NCBI RefSeq assembly: GCF_026914265.1
Contig: NC_069135.1
Span: 9,770,887 to 9,834,886, forward strand
Length of the DNA: 64,000 nucleotides
Direction of reading: 5' to 3'
Origin: Mya arenaria
Taxonomy: Eukaryota; Mollusca; Bivalvia; Myida; Myidae
The position numbers and the translations under genes are program-made. Shown here piece after piece: positions 32,800 through 44,974 of the stretch. The notes under the pieces were generated by a model, which made no database searches, was not told where the DNA came from, and saw nothing but the letters and a program-made list of their open reading frames with translations. Within the stretch, counting starts at the first letter, position 1. Each line of letters starts with the position of its first letter.

Positions 32800-35760
32800 A
32801 AGTGAAAATAACTAATGGAAATTATAAAAGAATACTTACAGTACAGACTCACAAACCAAAGCCAAAGATACATAATCGTAACAACGTGTCAAGCGAATGG
32901 GAAAACGTGTCTTTATTGCAAAAAACACACACACTTAAGTGCGTTATGCAGAACAAAGACACGTGCACGAAAAACGCTCGACATGTAAATGATTTGTTTC
33001 TTGGCCAATATAACAGCAATGCAGATTATGATTACACAGATCAATATTTCGTAGATACTATCACAGTTAACCGAAATAAACAGGCAATTGTTACTGTTGT
33101 TGTTGGACCGAAAGAAATTCGAGTTAATTTCAAACTTGATTCGTCAATGTCATACCAAAGGACATATACAAAACACTAGGGGTCAAAGGTCCAATGGGTC
33201 TAAGCTCTAGGTGGAAGGTCAAGTCATCATGCAAATCACACATAACAGTTTAACACGTCATGCTGATACAAGATCAAGTCTCTAATGAGGTCTCAGCACA
33301 AGTGTTAAACTCATGTTGAAATTTGTGCCTACAGTGCAACCAAATCCCGAACCCTACAAAATATCAAGTATTGTAAAAAATCAAAGAGGTATTTACCGTG
33401 TTAGGTAAGCTACGAATCTGAAATTAATCTGAACCCCTACGCTTAACCTACCATTCATTCTGCGCGACGTGTTCCGTTTGCTATCCAAGGCAAACTAAAA
33501 AAAGAACGTGACAGAGTGATCATTGTAAAGGTTATACGTCCTTCTCATTGGGTGAATAGCATGGTCGATCGATCTAAGAATAGGTCTAGATCTGAAAGAC
33601 CTTAACGATGATCCTAAGACTGCACTATCCCTATAACGACATATAACTAGATCTTACATGAGCGACTGTAAAAGCGACATCTCCAAAACTGGATGCCCAA
33701 AACCATTACTGGTTAGATAAATTGAGTAAAATGTCCTCTTTCTTGACGCTATTTAACACTCCATTATTTTTTTAAATATCATTTTCTTCGCTTATTACAC
33801 GGACTTTATAATGCAAATGATGCGTTTGTACAGAAGATAGACGAATGTTTAGCAGGTCTTACTGGGGTCAAGGTCATTGTTGATGACATTGTATGTTTTG
33901 GCAAAGACAGAGCCGATGATGACGCAAACCTCGGCATGCTAATTCAAAGATGTCGAGATAAGTGCATCAAATTAAATGCTGACAAAACGGAAACTGGAAA
34001 GAACGAAAATAAATATGTACATTTACTGACTCCACATGGACTAAAATCGACCCAAACATGACCTAGGCAATCAATGAAATTCCATCACCGACAAGCAAAT
34101 CAGAACTAGAGACGGTTCTTGCCATGATAAAGTATTTGCAACGATTCGCACCAAATATTGCAAGTCCATTTAGAAATCTGATAAAGACAGACGTTTTATT
34201 CCTCTTGGATGCAAAACATGAAATTGCTTTGCAAAAGACTGTTATTACACAACAACCTGGTCAAGTACAAACCTACTTTGATCCGAATATACAGGTTGAT
34301 GCAACCCAAATTGGCCTTGGCTGTGTATTGTTACAAAATAACAAGCCTGTGAGTTTCGCTATGAAACGACTGACCAATGCAGAGAGGAATTCAGCACAGA
34401 CGGACGACACGTGACAATTCAGGACTACGAAATTGTCCATGTCTCTGGAAAATATATTCGAAAAACCGACAGCCATAGCCGCATCCAGTTGTCTGACAAA
34501 AACCCAGAATTTTGCGAAGGGTAAGGCGCACATGCAGAGACAATCATGGCCAACATTTTGATAAGTGATCAAAGCAACAAAGGTATTATACCTCAAACAT
34601 GTAGACAGAGGATGTTACATAAGATTCCTGAGTCACATTTTGGTGTAGAAAAATGCATTCAAAGAGCCTGTAAAATAATGTTTTGGCATGAAATGACAAA
34701 AATGCATTGAGAACAAGGTTCTCAGTTGCCCAATATGTCTTGAAAACAGAAATGCTGACGCAAAAGAGGCTATATTTTTAAACACTGTTCCCGATCGACC
34801 ATGGGAAGTCATATTTCATTGGAATGTCGAAGGTAACATTGTCGTAGAAGACTTATATTTAAGATTCTTTGAAGTTGGCTGAATACCGAATCTCAGATCA
34901 AATACTATCACACTAGATGAAAGGATTATATGCAACACATGGTATCCCTTTTAAACTCATATATGATAATGCCGGATCATACACTAGTGAACAATTTGCA
35001 AAAAACATGTTAGATTTTGAGATCATTACATCTTAACTATTGTATTCACGAGGCAATGCCGCAGCTCACCGGTGCATTCAAACTATCAAACACATGTTCA
35101 CAAAAGCGCAAATTGAGAATAAAGATCCATACATAGCTATACTTGAGTACTACAACTCATCACATTCATGTGGTAAAAGCTCTGCCGAGCTATTGATATC
35201 TCGCCTACTAAGGTCAATATTACCATTGACATCAGATCGTCTACATCCAAAAAAAACTAACAACAAACACAATATCAAAGAAAATGTGCAGAAAACTCAG
35301 CACATGTCAAAATCGTATAATGATGTGGTAAAAAAACCTCTTAATATACTATCCAAAGGTAAAGCTATAATTTTAATTATGCCTTAAACAAGGTAAGAAA
35401 TGGGTACCAGCTATGGTAAAAACACCTCTTAAAATACTATCCAAAGGTAAAGCTATATGAATTAAACAAGGTGAGAAATGGGTACCAGCTATTTTTAATA
35501 AACATAGTTGACGGTAGGTCGTACATGAAACTGCCGAAGGAGGTTAGTATCGACGAAATCGAAGACACTTACTTAGTTCTAATGAAAAGCCATTTCCGAT
35601 AATAGACTTCAGTGCACACACCACAATCACATGATACCCTGTCAGCCAGTTTGAACATTCCTAAACAAGAAGCACCTGATCTATTACCATCACATAATGG
35701 TACATTATCGCAGACACCAGTTCAATGACATCACGACCATTGACGTTCCCTGTAGTGCAA
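32800..35760 (+). pseudogene. Decayed Ty3/gypsy-type LTR retrotransposon polyprotein
   Basis: The order of remnants fits a gypsy pol gene. First is a degenerate zinc-knuckle region, then a protease region (about 33040-33150) whose catalytic DTG is altered to DSS. Reverse transcriptase follows (about 33460-34020), with a 'VIVDDIV' active-site segment near 33872. RNase H with 'QVDATQIGLGCVLLQ' lies near 34290. Integrase runs from about 34600 to 35350, with an HFGVEKC zinc segment; the expected catalytic glutamate region reads AAHRC. Many stops and frameshifts separate these parts, and long stretches of RT are missing, so the element is inactive. I could not identify LTRs. A ~87-bp tandem duplication lies at 35327-35492. 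Confidence 0.8.
35327..35492. repeat. Tandem duplication inside the retrotransposon relic
   Basis: Two adjacent copies, 35327-35414 and 35415-35492. Both contain ACTATCCAAAGGTAAAGCTA and end in GAAATGGGTACCAGCTAT. The second is slightly shorter. Confidence 0.85.
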
Positions 35761-35764
35761 CAGC

Positions 35765-36370
35765 AACAACAACAAAGGCAAATAGTATAGCAAGTTAACT
35801 AAAAAACGTGCTTCTAATAAATAATGTAAATATTCATGTTTTGTTATTTTCCTATTTTGTTTTGATATTAATTCATGTGAAATAGACAAACGGTGGACAC
35901 TCTGCCAATTGCATTAATAACATATGCTCATTTAACATTTAATCTTATGTTTCAAGTGTAGAACAGCTCCAAATTAATCCAATGTGTTGATGAACTTTCC
36001 TTTCTTCAGTGAAATTGTATTAAAATGATTCCTTCAATTTAATTCATGAATGTGGAGCTATTGTATTTTATACACTACTCAAACACTACAATAGACAACG
36101 AGTTAAATTACATTACTTCCCTTTAATCATAAACTCTATTGCATGTTTTGTTTATTTTAAACTGGTGTTTAACACTTTAATAGCACTTGTTAATCAGACA
36201 TCACACGGTAATATGTAACCAAAACATTGTGTCTTTGTACATTTCAAATCAATCCGAAGGAATACAACATACTTTATGTAAGGCACTATAGTCACACAGA
36301 AACATATATATTAGAGGCACATCAACACATGCTAGTATACATATAACATACAAACTATGAACACATAAAC
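35765..36370. other. Intergenic, no recognised gene
   Basis: AT-rich. Possibly contains the 3' LTR region of the preceding element, but no direct repeat with its upstream side could be confirmed by eye. Confidence 0.3.
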
Positions 36371-36379
36371 CAGCCACAC

Positions 36380-37780
36380 TTGAAGACACTCCAGGTCTGG
36401 ATCAGTCTCACCATATTCTGTGTTTGCTCTGATGCGATTTGGAAGATGGTTATTTACCTGGATGGTTTCATAGCGAAAGCTCTTCTTACCACATGCTACA
36501 TGCGGTAATGAATCGAGGACAGTTATAATATACCTGTGAGAGTAATGCTTTTTAGTCGGCGCTTCAGGACTATTTCTGATAATGTTCAAAATGCAGCTTT
36601 AACTGAAGGACCAGTACATAAATTGTAGAAGATTGTTTTAGATATTTCCCACGTTGCACAATGAAATGTGAGGTACAGTGTGTTTTAAAAAATGTATACT
36701 TTATTTGAAATTATACCAGCACTGACTTCTGGGTTTTTTGTGTAAATATTGATTTTAAATAAAAACTTTTCCTCGAGATTAGATCAAGGTTACATGGTAC
36801 TATAACAATATGTTTCTCAATCTCATACACAGTAATTTCCTTCGGCGAGTAGCGAAAAAGAGAGCTTTGAAAAACTTACAGAAAACTTAATTGTTTGTTT
36901 TGCAAATGCCATTAAAAGACTACATTTTAGATTTTTCCGTCAAAGATCGATAGTCCTTTTCTATCCCCGTTCAGTTTACTCATATTAGTAAAGTGTGTTC
37001 ACTCAAACAAAAACCATTGTTACAGTATTCTTAACAATAATGTATTTCGAGCATGCGTTTTCATTGAAATAAATAACATCTTTTTTGGGTGATCTACATG
37101 TATGTTTTTCTTCTTTTTCTTATCGCGCCGCTATGCATTGTTTCTTGTATTTTTAACACATACAGAGTATAGTTTTTGAAGACAATAAAACACTTCCACT
37201 GCTAGCTGTATTTGTCTCAAGCGACTGACATTCAGATTTGGCATATTTACATTATTTCACATCTGTGTGTATCTAGATGTCGAACCATTTAAACAAATCT
37301 CAAGGCTCCATATCCCAATCGATCAATCTCTTCGGTATTTGCCTTTCTGACAAGTGAAACATAGCTAAAGTTTGATCTTATAAAAGATGTGAAAAATCAA
37401 ACTTCTAATATCATTCTCTAATTACTTATATAATCGTGCCGTGTTTATAGACAGACGACACATGTTGTTCAGAATTAAGCATAAAATTAATTTCAATTCC
37501 CAGATAGTTTGACACTAGTGTGACATCAAAATATGGAGTCATCATTTTTAAAATCCTTAATATAGTCAGTAGCTTTTTTACCAATACATGTTGCCTGAAA
37601 CTTTTTAGGATTGGCTTGCATATGATAATTTTCAAACCATAAAATTGAAACTGCTCTCTTACTGTTTAACCTAACTTCCGCAATGTCGTTAAAAGCCCAA
37701 ACTGATTGCATGTTCATATTATACAGCGTCATATCATGCAAAGCGATGCATGAGGTAAACACGTGCTTGTGTTTATATCT
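36380..37780 (-). pseudogene. LINE reverse-transcriptase relic
   Basis: In minus-strand order, an RT-finger/palm segment with AVSILWFENYHMQANPKKFQ lies near 37592-37651. The active-site YADD position upstream reads LHDM (about 37730). A FLGI-like 'SNYLGIEINFML' lies at about 37470-37505 (minus). 'SNFSYVSLVRKANTEEIDRL' is at about 37305-37365. The C-terminal 'CGKKSFRYETIQV' lies at about 36450-36490. This is the collinear order of a jockey/CR1-type ORF2 with insertions and frameshifts. The loss of the catalytic aspartates and the broken frame mean it is dead. Confidence 0.65.
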
Positions 37781-38373
37781 TGCTATATAAAAAAATAATT
37801 TTCATTTGTAATTTCGAACTCTCCGCCTTCCAACCCCGTTTTTAAGAAAAAAAACTTATGTTTGGTAAGAAGGTGTAACAAAGAGGAGTAAGAGCTTTTA
37901 TATTAAAAATAAATTCTAACGTCTCTCTCGTTTTGTCTGGTATTTTTAGTCGACCAATGTATTTACGTCCAGAACCGAAATATGTTTTGAGATCTTTTTC
38001 GAATAATTATTTGTTGGTTGTTCGTACTTAACAAAGTCTGATATCTATTTATCTGCACACAACTCATATGTTTTGTTTTGTTTTGATGATTAAGGCCAAA
38101 TGAGTCAAACATAATATACTTTATAGTTGATAGTTTTTAGCGCATCTATCAAGTTTATTATGCACCTTGAACCTTGAACGCATTGTTTTATTCATTGAAT
38201 TAATACACTTAACACATATTGTGTATCTATTAAGTGCAAAGTGTAAATTTATATTTTAACAACATAGCACAATTGATGAGCAACGCCTGTCAATCTTAAA
38301 CCACTCTCCATATTTAAACAGCGTTCAGCCCTCAAGGTGATACAACACTGTTGGAATTTACACACACGAAGAA

Positions 38374-39834
38374 ATGAAGTTTTATGTAAGGACAGCGGTT
38401 ATAATGGTCTTGATTACGAGTGTGTTTACACTGTTAACGTTATTAATCATAAAAGCCTCATGGATTTCGAGCAACAGTCTAGTGGGTGACGATCTTAATC
38501 AACATAGCTCATTATACCAAATGTTCTTAGCTAGGAAACTTGGCATTAAAAGGAAGTTTACAAGGAGGCACTCATACAAATCACGTCAATCCAGGTACAT
38601 TCTGCTGACCAAGAATCTATCAGTAATGCGCTTGCTAGATGTGACCACTGCCAGGGATATGTGGACTTTGCCAAATCTAGGTGCAGATCAGATACAAGCA
38701 GTCATTGGAAAAGTCGAAGATATGTGTAAAGGAAACTTTATCGGATACAACCGTAGTTTCGCCTTACTTAAGAATGTCAGCGTTGATCCGAAATTTGGGC
38801 ATGGCAGAAAAGGTGGAGAAAATATACCTGAAGTCATAAATCAGAGAGAAGATCTGGAATATTATACTTTAGAAAAGGGGTACTTCAAGCTGCGCTGTCA
38901 GGAAGGTAAATCATACCATTTCAAACAGAAGAGCCATTTAAATGACTGGTTTAATGCACTAGAATTTTACAACATCTCCACTAAAATGATATTTATTCAA
39001 CAACGGTTAAATAAGACAGCAATCGCGATAAAGCGGTTTGAATACGCAAATCTATATCACACAATGACGGACGTTTACAACGCGTTTCTTGTCGCTAAGG
39101 TTCTCAGGCTAGTACCTGACCACGTGATCGTATTTATAGTGGACGGCCACCCAGCAGGTGCGCTAGACGGCACGTGGTCTCGACTCTTTGGTGGCATGAT
39201 TCGTGCAGGTGAGATAACTGAAGCAGTAACATTCCCAAGTATGGTCTGGTCCACCATCGGCTACGACAGCATGCTCAACAGCCACCGTCTACATCAAGTG
39301 CCATTTCTGGAGGAATTTAGAAGCTTCTTTCTCTTAAGACACTCTGTACATTTCAATGACGCACTCGACTGTGATAATCTGACGGTAGTACTCCTTTTAC
39401 GCAAAGACTATATAGCACATCCTAGAAACCCATCAGGATTAGTAAGCAGAAAAATAGAAAATGATAAAGAACTGGTTCAAAGTCTTAAGGAGTTTTTGCC
39501 TCGACATAATGTGCTTTGTTCTCAAATTGATCTTCTTTCCATGAAAGATCAGTTGACTCTGATATCACGGACGGACATACTGATTGGTATGCATGGTGCC
39601 GGCCTTACTCACACGTTATTCCTACCTAAGCATGCCGGTTTGATCGAGCTGTACCCGAACTACTGGCCCACTGCAAATGTACACTTCCAGGCCATGGCAC
39701 GCTGGAGAAACCTCAAATACTTACAGTGGCAAAATACTGATCCGTCTAATGAACGTGCAAATAAATATACTGTCATTAACACCAATGATGTTGTAGAAAT
39801 GGTGGAAGATATCCATGCTTTAATGTGCAACTGA
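38374..39834 (+). CDS. GT61 (EOGT-like) glycosyltransferase, copy 3, full length
   Basis: Intronless, 486 residues from the ATG at 38374. The membrane anchor is at about 5-27 (VRTAVIMVLITSVFTLLTLL). The stem (about 30-95) is the most diverged part compared with copy 2. The catalytic domain is collinear with copy 2 throughout and includes the 65-residue block lost in copy 1. The GT61 motif DILIGMHGAGLTH starts at residue 401, followed by LFLPKHAGLIELYPNYWP. It ends HALMCN without an ER-retrieval motif. Like its paralogues it should be a type II luminal glycosyltransferase of the secretory pathway; the acceptor is unknown. Upstream, 'acaacactgttggaatttacac' (38343-38364) is a diverged version of the 5' UTR of copies 1 and 2. 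This copy is the most diverged of the three. Confidence 0.88.
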   Translation: MKFYVRTAVIMVLITSVFTLLTLLIIKASWISSNSLVGDDLNQHSSLYQMFLARKLGIKRKFTRRHSYKSRQSRYILLTKNLSVMRLLDVTTARDMWTLPNLGADQIQAVIGKVEDMCKGNFIGYNRSFALLKNVSVDPKFGHGRKGGENIPEVINQREDLEYYTLEKGYFKLRCQEGKSYHFKQKSHLNDWFNALEFYNISTKMIFIQQRLNKTAIAIKRFEYANLYHTMTDVYNAFLVAKVLRLVPDHVIVFIVDGHPAGALDGTWSRLFGGMIRAGEITEAVTFPSMVWSTIGYDSMLNSHRLHQVPFLEEFRSFFLLRHSVHFNDALDCDNLTVVLLLRKDYIAHPRNPSGLVSRKIENDKELVQSLKEFLPRHNVLCSQIDLLSMKDQLTLISRTDILIGMHGAGLTHTLFLPKHAGLIELYPNYWPTANVHFQAMARWRNLKYLQWQNTDPSNERANKYTVINTNDVVEMVEDIHALMCN

Positions 39835-40094
39835 CGGAACAACTTCAGCATACAGCATGATTGACAAGCACTTGAACCCTTTAAGTGTAATCAGCCCCAT
39901 AAATGAGAAACAAAAACTTATCCTTCAAGTTTGTCAGTAAATTTGTAATCAAATATGCAATTTTCATCCATCGTTTTCAGTCGTTCCATCATTGTGCAAT
40001 ATTAAAAAAAACACGTTGTTTAATATTGCTGATCCTACCTGCCCTGTTTTTGTCTCCACAGTGACATTCAGCGATGTTCAGATGTAAATCTTTT

Positions 40095-40245
40095 ATGATA
40101 GGCTCAGTAGTCGAAGATATAAAACGACAGGGTCAGAAGTCGAAAACCAGTTAAGCCAGGCTGAATAGCCATAAACCTATTATGAGGGGCCTAGTAGTCG
40201 AAAAATAGTATGGTAAGCTCACCAGTCGAAAACATATGATGAGGA
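40095..40245. repeat. Degenerate 29-bp minisatellite, block 3 (downstream of GT61 copy 3)
   Basis: Four to five diverged units with 'aggctcagtagtcgaa', 'gggtcagaagtcgaaaacc' and 'ctcaccagtcgaaaacatat'. It lies about 260 bp past the stop of copy 3. The units are less regular than in the other two blocks. Confidence 0.6.
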
Positions 40246-40249
40246 TTAC

Positions 40250-40855
40250 TTGTTGTTATCTAATAATTATGAGTGTTCTCCAATGTCTTATTTAATGTTT
40301 AATGTGTACAAAATCAACCACAAACATACTCTCCACGCACGAACGTCATATACATAATATTATATTTGTCATTGAATCAGTGTAAAGTTTGATAAACTAC
40401 CGTCTGCAATATTTAATGTTACTGGGTTCTTAAGAAGGGTGAGTCATTATCAACCGCATAATACAAGATACAATAAACAATAATCATTATTTAAAGTCGG
40501 GTATATAATCACAATAAACAAAAAAAAACAATTAACAAATTTCCGACATTTTCGAAACAGTAAACAGTAAACAACAAAATTTGTTTGAAATAAAAGACTT
40601 TATATTAATCACAGACTATGCTATGAAACAAGAGTGAACTAAACTATTACCCAGAGCTTAGACAATTCTAAATATTGATCATACATGTTCAAAAACATAT
40701 ACATATCAAATACAAGGCTACACTGCTCCCTCTATTTTTAAATTTGACCCCGAATTTCGGACCGAAGTCTAAGGTCTATTTTCAATGAACTTGATGCTCA
40801 TCGTGCAACGTGAATTATTTACGTTGGGCGCAAATATAACGGAATGCACACATTG
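40250..40855. other. Intergenic, no recognised gene
   Basis: AT-rich. It includes an 'aataatcattatttaaagtcg' stretch similar to 30045-30070, possibly another retroelement tail. Confidence 0.35.
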
Positions 40856-40859
40856 CAAT

Positions 40860-40925
40860 GTGCATATGTCGGGGATCGGACCAATGACCTTTCGCTCAAT
40901 AGTTGGGCACTACAGAGTCACAATA
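40860..40925 (-). mobile_element. tRNA-derived SINE head (minus strand)
   Basis: On the minus strand an A-box-like GTAGTGCCCAACTATTGAGC is followed by a B-box-like GGTCCGATCCCC at usable spacing. Limits and family are uncertain. Confidence 0.4.
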
Positions 40926-41299
40926 AATGCTAGCTCAATAGCATGTGAGGCAGGTTAAGTTAAGGACATTTTTCGCCCGGAAATCGAGGTTACATGTAAA
41001 TTACATACTGCATTCAAATGCGATTTGCAAGGGAAAACGTTTAACTCCTGATCAAAAACGTTTATATAAAGAACGCGCCGAATTGAAATCCACTGAAATG
41101 ACAGTGCACTTTACCATTGGTTTGCTAACTTTAGAAAATTGTAATTATTTAAAACTGTTTTATAAACAGTTCTTTTCTGACAAAAAAATACTTTATTCTT
41201 TTTTATGTTCTATTAGACGTAATGTGTTGCTCTTTTTAAACCAGATTTAAGGATGTAACCGGGCTTTCATAAATCGATAAAACCCTGCTGGAAGAATCA

Positions 41300-42010
41300 T
41301 GCTGTATTAATTTTAAATTTGAATAAAGGTCGTTTTGCTCATGCTGCAACAACGTCAATTGAGGTCACCACGTGGTGCCGACTTGATCTACCTCAACCGC
41401 TTTAAAATATAGCTACATCAAGCGAAATGCACTCATCTAAAATATCAGCGAAACGTGCAAAATGTCCCCCGATCGGTCCTCGTCGGAAATATAGCCATCT
41501 TGAAAGAACAAAAGATGTTTGTGAAACATGTATACTCCCAAATGGCAGCACATTAGTCTTTTTGATTTAAAAGTGTTCGATGTAATTTAAGGTAATGACC
41601 ATTATTCCTTTATTTTTAGTATAGCAGGAATAGTAATTAACCAGTTCTAATTGTTGTCATAGGAGTTGATGGGTTACAGTTCACAGTTAAGCATGTATGT
41701 GTCGAACACAGAGCAGTGGATTAGTTAATGGGTACTTTAAAGTATAGATTTAAGAAAATGGGCAATACAGATGAAACAGATGTATAGATAGCTGCATAAA
41801 GGTCAATTGAAGAGGGAACCAATTTGTTTTGAACAAGTTTGAGTACCGTATGTCCACGCCCTCTTTATTTTGGTCGGTTAAGGTTTTTAAGTTCAAGGTC
41901 ACCGCGACCTTCAAATACTGACCTTATAATTACTATAGGGCATAAGCAGGTCAAGAACATCCATCTTTTTAAGTTTGAAGACTAAAGGGCGAGAGATACT
42001 TCAGCTTTAA
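41300..42010. other. Repeat-rich intergenic region
   Basis: No gene. The segment from about 41865 contains 'caaggtcaccgcgacctt', a sequence style that recurs near 48510 and belongs to a dispersed family listed at 42015. Confidence 0.4.
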
Positions 42011-42014
42011 TCGG

Positions 42015-42112
42015 ACCCGTTTTTGCGTTCAATGTCACCGCGAATGTTACCTAGTGACCCCAATGTCACTATGTTTCTTATGTTAATCTTGACCAATCTA
42101 GTAATCAATAAA
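42015..42112. repeat. Dispersed 'gtcaccgcga' repeat (copy 1)
   Basis: About 95 bp matching 47838-47937. Both contain TTTTTGCGTTCAATGTCACC followed by 'gcgaatgttacc.ag.gacc' and 'atgttaat.gtgacca'. It lies directly upstream of the receptor-like fragment. Confidence 0.75.
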
Positions 42113-42182
42113 ACAAGCTTGGTTCAATGGAAATTGGAGATTGATTGACACAAAAGTTAATCAGCGTTTTAGCTATGTTAAA

Positions 42183-42844
42183 TTAATTTATCATATGACA
42201 GTCGAGTTCATATTTGAACGCAAACCATTTGCTCCTATTCTTATCCTGATTATTCCTGTGTTTATGCTCGTGTCCCTTGCACCTTTGGTGTTCCTTCTCC
42301 CTAAAGATGGAGGAGACAGGCTTGGACTCGCTCTAACAGTATTACTTGCGGTATCAGTATACATGACTTTGGTCGCAGACAATCTTCCTCATCCGATCCT
42401 GTACCGTTCATCACCATCGTCTTTTTTACCTGGTACGTATCCAGTGCCGTGATTGTTGTACTCATATTGCTGAATGCAAAGCTTTATAATAAACGCAACA
42501 ATAAGACGATCCCAAGACTTCTACAGCGATTGGTTCGTATAAGCAGGCGATGCTCCTGTCTGGAAGATGACGATAATGAACATACTGGAAACAATCAAAC
42601 GTGTATTGAAAGTGAAGCTCCCTTAGCTGAAAATAAAAGTGAGGCCAACAACTCAACGGAACACCACTCAACCAGAACCATCACTTGGCAGCATGTTAGT
42701 TTGTGTTTGGATAAATGGTTCGTTAAAATGTTTTATTGCGTCAAACTACGGTTTTCCATCAACACATATTTCACTCTTAACCATGGGGACAAACACAAAA
42801 CCGATACTGAGGAAACTCATTTCGATAAAACGGCATATCCTTAA
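42183..42844 (+). pseudogene. Nicotinic-receptor-like subunit, transmembrane half, frameshifted
   Basis: From about 42204 the frame encodes VEFIFERKPFAPILILIIP (TM1). LVFLLPKDGGDRLGLALTVL (TM1-TM2 loop and TM2) follows, then SVYMTLVADNLP before TM3. The pattern 'LLP.D.GDR' is typical of Cys-loop (nicotinic acetylcholine) receptor subunits. Near 42390-42400 the reading frame changes: TM3 (VPFITIVFFTWYVSSAVIVV) continues only in another frame. That second frame runs through an intracellular loop to WQHVSLCLDKWFVKMFY, the start of TM4, and ends at 42844. No ligand-binding half precedes it on this strand. I therefore call a pseudogene or the remnant last exon of one. A sequencing or assembly indel would be the alternative explanation for the shift. 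Confidence 0.75.
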
Positions 42845-43109
42845 AGCTACAGTACCAATAATTTATTGCTAGATTTGAAGAGTGATTCATAAATTCAGCA
42901 AAACGTAAACTTTCTTTATGCTATGACAATCTTCTACGGCTTCTACGGCCCAGCAGTAGACTTTATATTTACAAGAAAGTTTAAAAAAAACGAGCAAAAA
43001 TGAAATGCAGCGTTAAGACACTCCTCTTATGTTTTATCAGCTGCTCATTTTAGTTTCCAATAATAGTTTGATAAAATTCAAAATAAACATCGCAGAAAGG
43101 CATTATAAA

Positions 43110-43265
43110 GATAACGAGTTTTATCTCAACGATGAGAAAAGGAATTGGAACGGTGGCAAAAATCGCACGCAATACCAGAAAAAAAATCCATTTTTTTAAC
43201 ACTCTTGAAGAGGAATTTCATTTACTTTTAGAATGTCGTTTATACCAATGTATATTGTTTGACAC
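43110..43265 (+). pseudogene. Short LINE C-terminal fragment
   Basis: The translation contains FNTLEEEFHLLLECRLYQ, the conserved Cys/His tail segment of mollusc LINEs (compare 20972-21005 and 30456-30540). The upstream cysteines and the following residues are lost. Only about 150 bp is recognisable. Confidence 0.5.
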
Positions 43266-43269
43266 ATTG

Positions 43270-44085
43270 ATAGTACCGATACTAAAGGTTGGTTCAGAAG
43301 TAAAAGTGTTTTTTTTCAAAAGCAGATGTACCTTGAGAAATTCACCTTCATTTCTTAAAACAAATGTTAGACATTTTTCTATACGGATAGATATGTAGTG
43401 TTCCACTAAGTGTATACCGCTTGTCACCCATCATTCAATTTTGATTGAAAATAACAACGACAGAAGTAAGAAAAACTATCAGATAACGGCATAAATTGAC
43501 ATACAAAATAATGCAGCAGAAACCAACTATTGGGTTTACTTATGTTTGGCTCAACCAAGGGCCTGAAAAGATAAAATTTTATTCGTAAACTACAGATTGT
43601 TTTTAGATAAACACGAAATGGAAAGCTATGGGTACCTAGAACATAAAAATAGGTACTACATGTGTATTTCAATGTATTTCAATGTTCATATATTTAGACG
43701 CAAAAAAACAACAACCAGAAAAGTCCAGTACAACCTCAAAAGCTTTAAAAGCGGCGTCACATGTATGGGAAGATGGCATGTACCAAAACAAATACGAACA
43801 AGTTTTGCAAATAAATGCCATAACTCTGGTTTACTAAAAGCAGCGGGGAAAGAAAGCCCAGGTATGCAACTTTAGCTCTCAGTATAACACTTCGCCAAGG
43901 TTTTCTTAACTCTTGGTTTTGGATTTTTGAGCGACATAAGTCATCGATAAAACTCTAGTTTCACTCAGTGCAGTGGAAAACAAAACCACAGATGAACATC
44001 TTCGTCATCTCAACAACATTCCCCTCAGGTTTCAAGGTTGTAGGTCAAATACAGTATTGGGGTTTTGATTGACACAAGTGCGAAA
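43270..44085. other. Intergenic, no recognised gene
   Basis: A 92-codon frame (43597-43875, +) is rich in K and R and has no recognised domain. Not called. Nothing else is seen. Confidence 0.35.
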
Positions 44086-44087
44086 AA

Positions 44088-44160
44088 TGACGGAATCACG
44101 GACGGAATCATGGACGGACGCAAATCTATATCCCCTTTCATATAAGTGGGGGCATTTAAA
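44088..44160. mobile_element. End fragment of a 'gtgggggcat' element
   Basis: GACGGAATCATGGACGGACG leads into 'tatcccc..tcatataagtgggggcat'. This matches the right-hand end of the element at 52602-53402 (oligo-'gacgga' followed by AGTGGGGGCAT). Only one end is present. Confidence 0.5.
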
Positions 44161-44899
44161 TAAACAATAATTACATCTCTGCAATGACGATGACGAGATT
44201 CATTTCTGATAGAATATCCATAACAATGATAGCATGACTCATAAGAGTTATTTAAACATATTTTATTTGCTGCTGGGAATTAAACGTATATTCAAAAATA
44301 TATATTTAAGTGGGATGTTTTCAGTATCATTTAAAGAACTTATTTCCTTGGCTAACAACTTTAGATCATGATTTTTGGAAATGTATGGTTTCCATGGCAA
44401 CCAAAAACACACACTTGATTGATCTTTGAAAACTTAAGCATATAGATACATTTTATTCATAGTCATATCATTTATTAGAGTAATGGCATTCATTTTTTAT
44501 TCATGACATTATTATAATAAACGAGTGTACATAGTCTACATGTTAATTGTTATACATGTATATAGGTTGTTGTCAATTTTATCTAGTTATGCATTTTTAT
44601 GATTTGTATGTGAACACATTTTTAAAACTCTAAAAGATGACGTTTTTTTCATGATATGAACAAAAAAATAGTTATTCTCTGTATTTGTTTTTTTCTATGG
44701 CAACCAAATACAACCGGTCCAATTATTGATCTAAAAAAATATTGATTAAACCTGGCACGTTAGATATTTTCAATAATTGTTAGTGTAATCAAAGCGCTGA
44801 TAGCGCTGCATGAAAGGGTTCTCAACAAAGGTGTATATGGACCGAGGCATTAGCCAATTTTTGCCGTTGTGAAAAAAGCAAGCCACACTTATCAGTAGT

Positions 44900-44974
44900 A
44901 TGACGTCAGCGGTCCATATTACATTTTGGCGTGGTCCGGACCGGCCAAAATATGATATGGACCACAGACGTCAT
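44900..44974. repeat. Hairpin with CRE-like TGACGTCA core
   Basis: Arms of about 31 bp (44900-44930 and 44944-44974; left ATGACGTCAGCGGTCCATAT, right its inverse with a few mismatches) separated by 13 bp. The left arm contains TGACGTCA. Probably a MITE terminus or small foldback. Confidence 0.7.

Noticed and set aside
40945-41250. 101-codon plus-strand frame rich in K and R
   Set aside because: No ATG-initiated conserved domain and it is adjacent to a SINE; the second half is A/T-driven low complexity.
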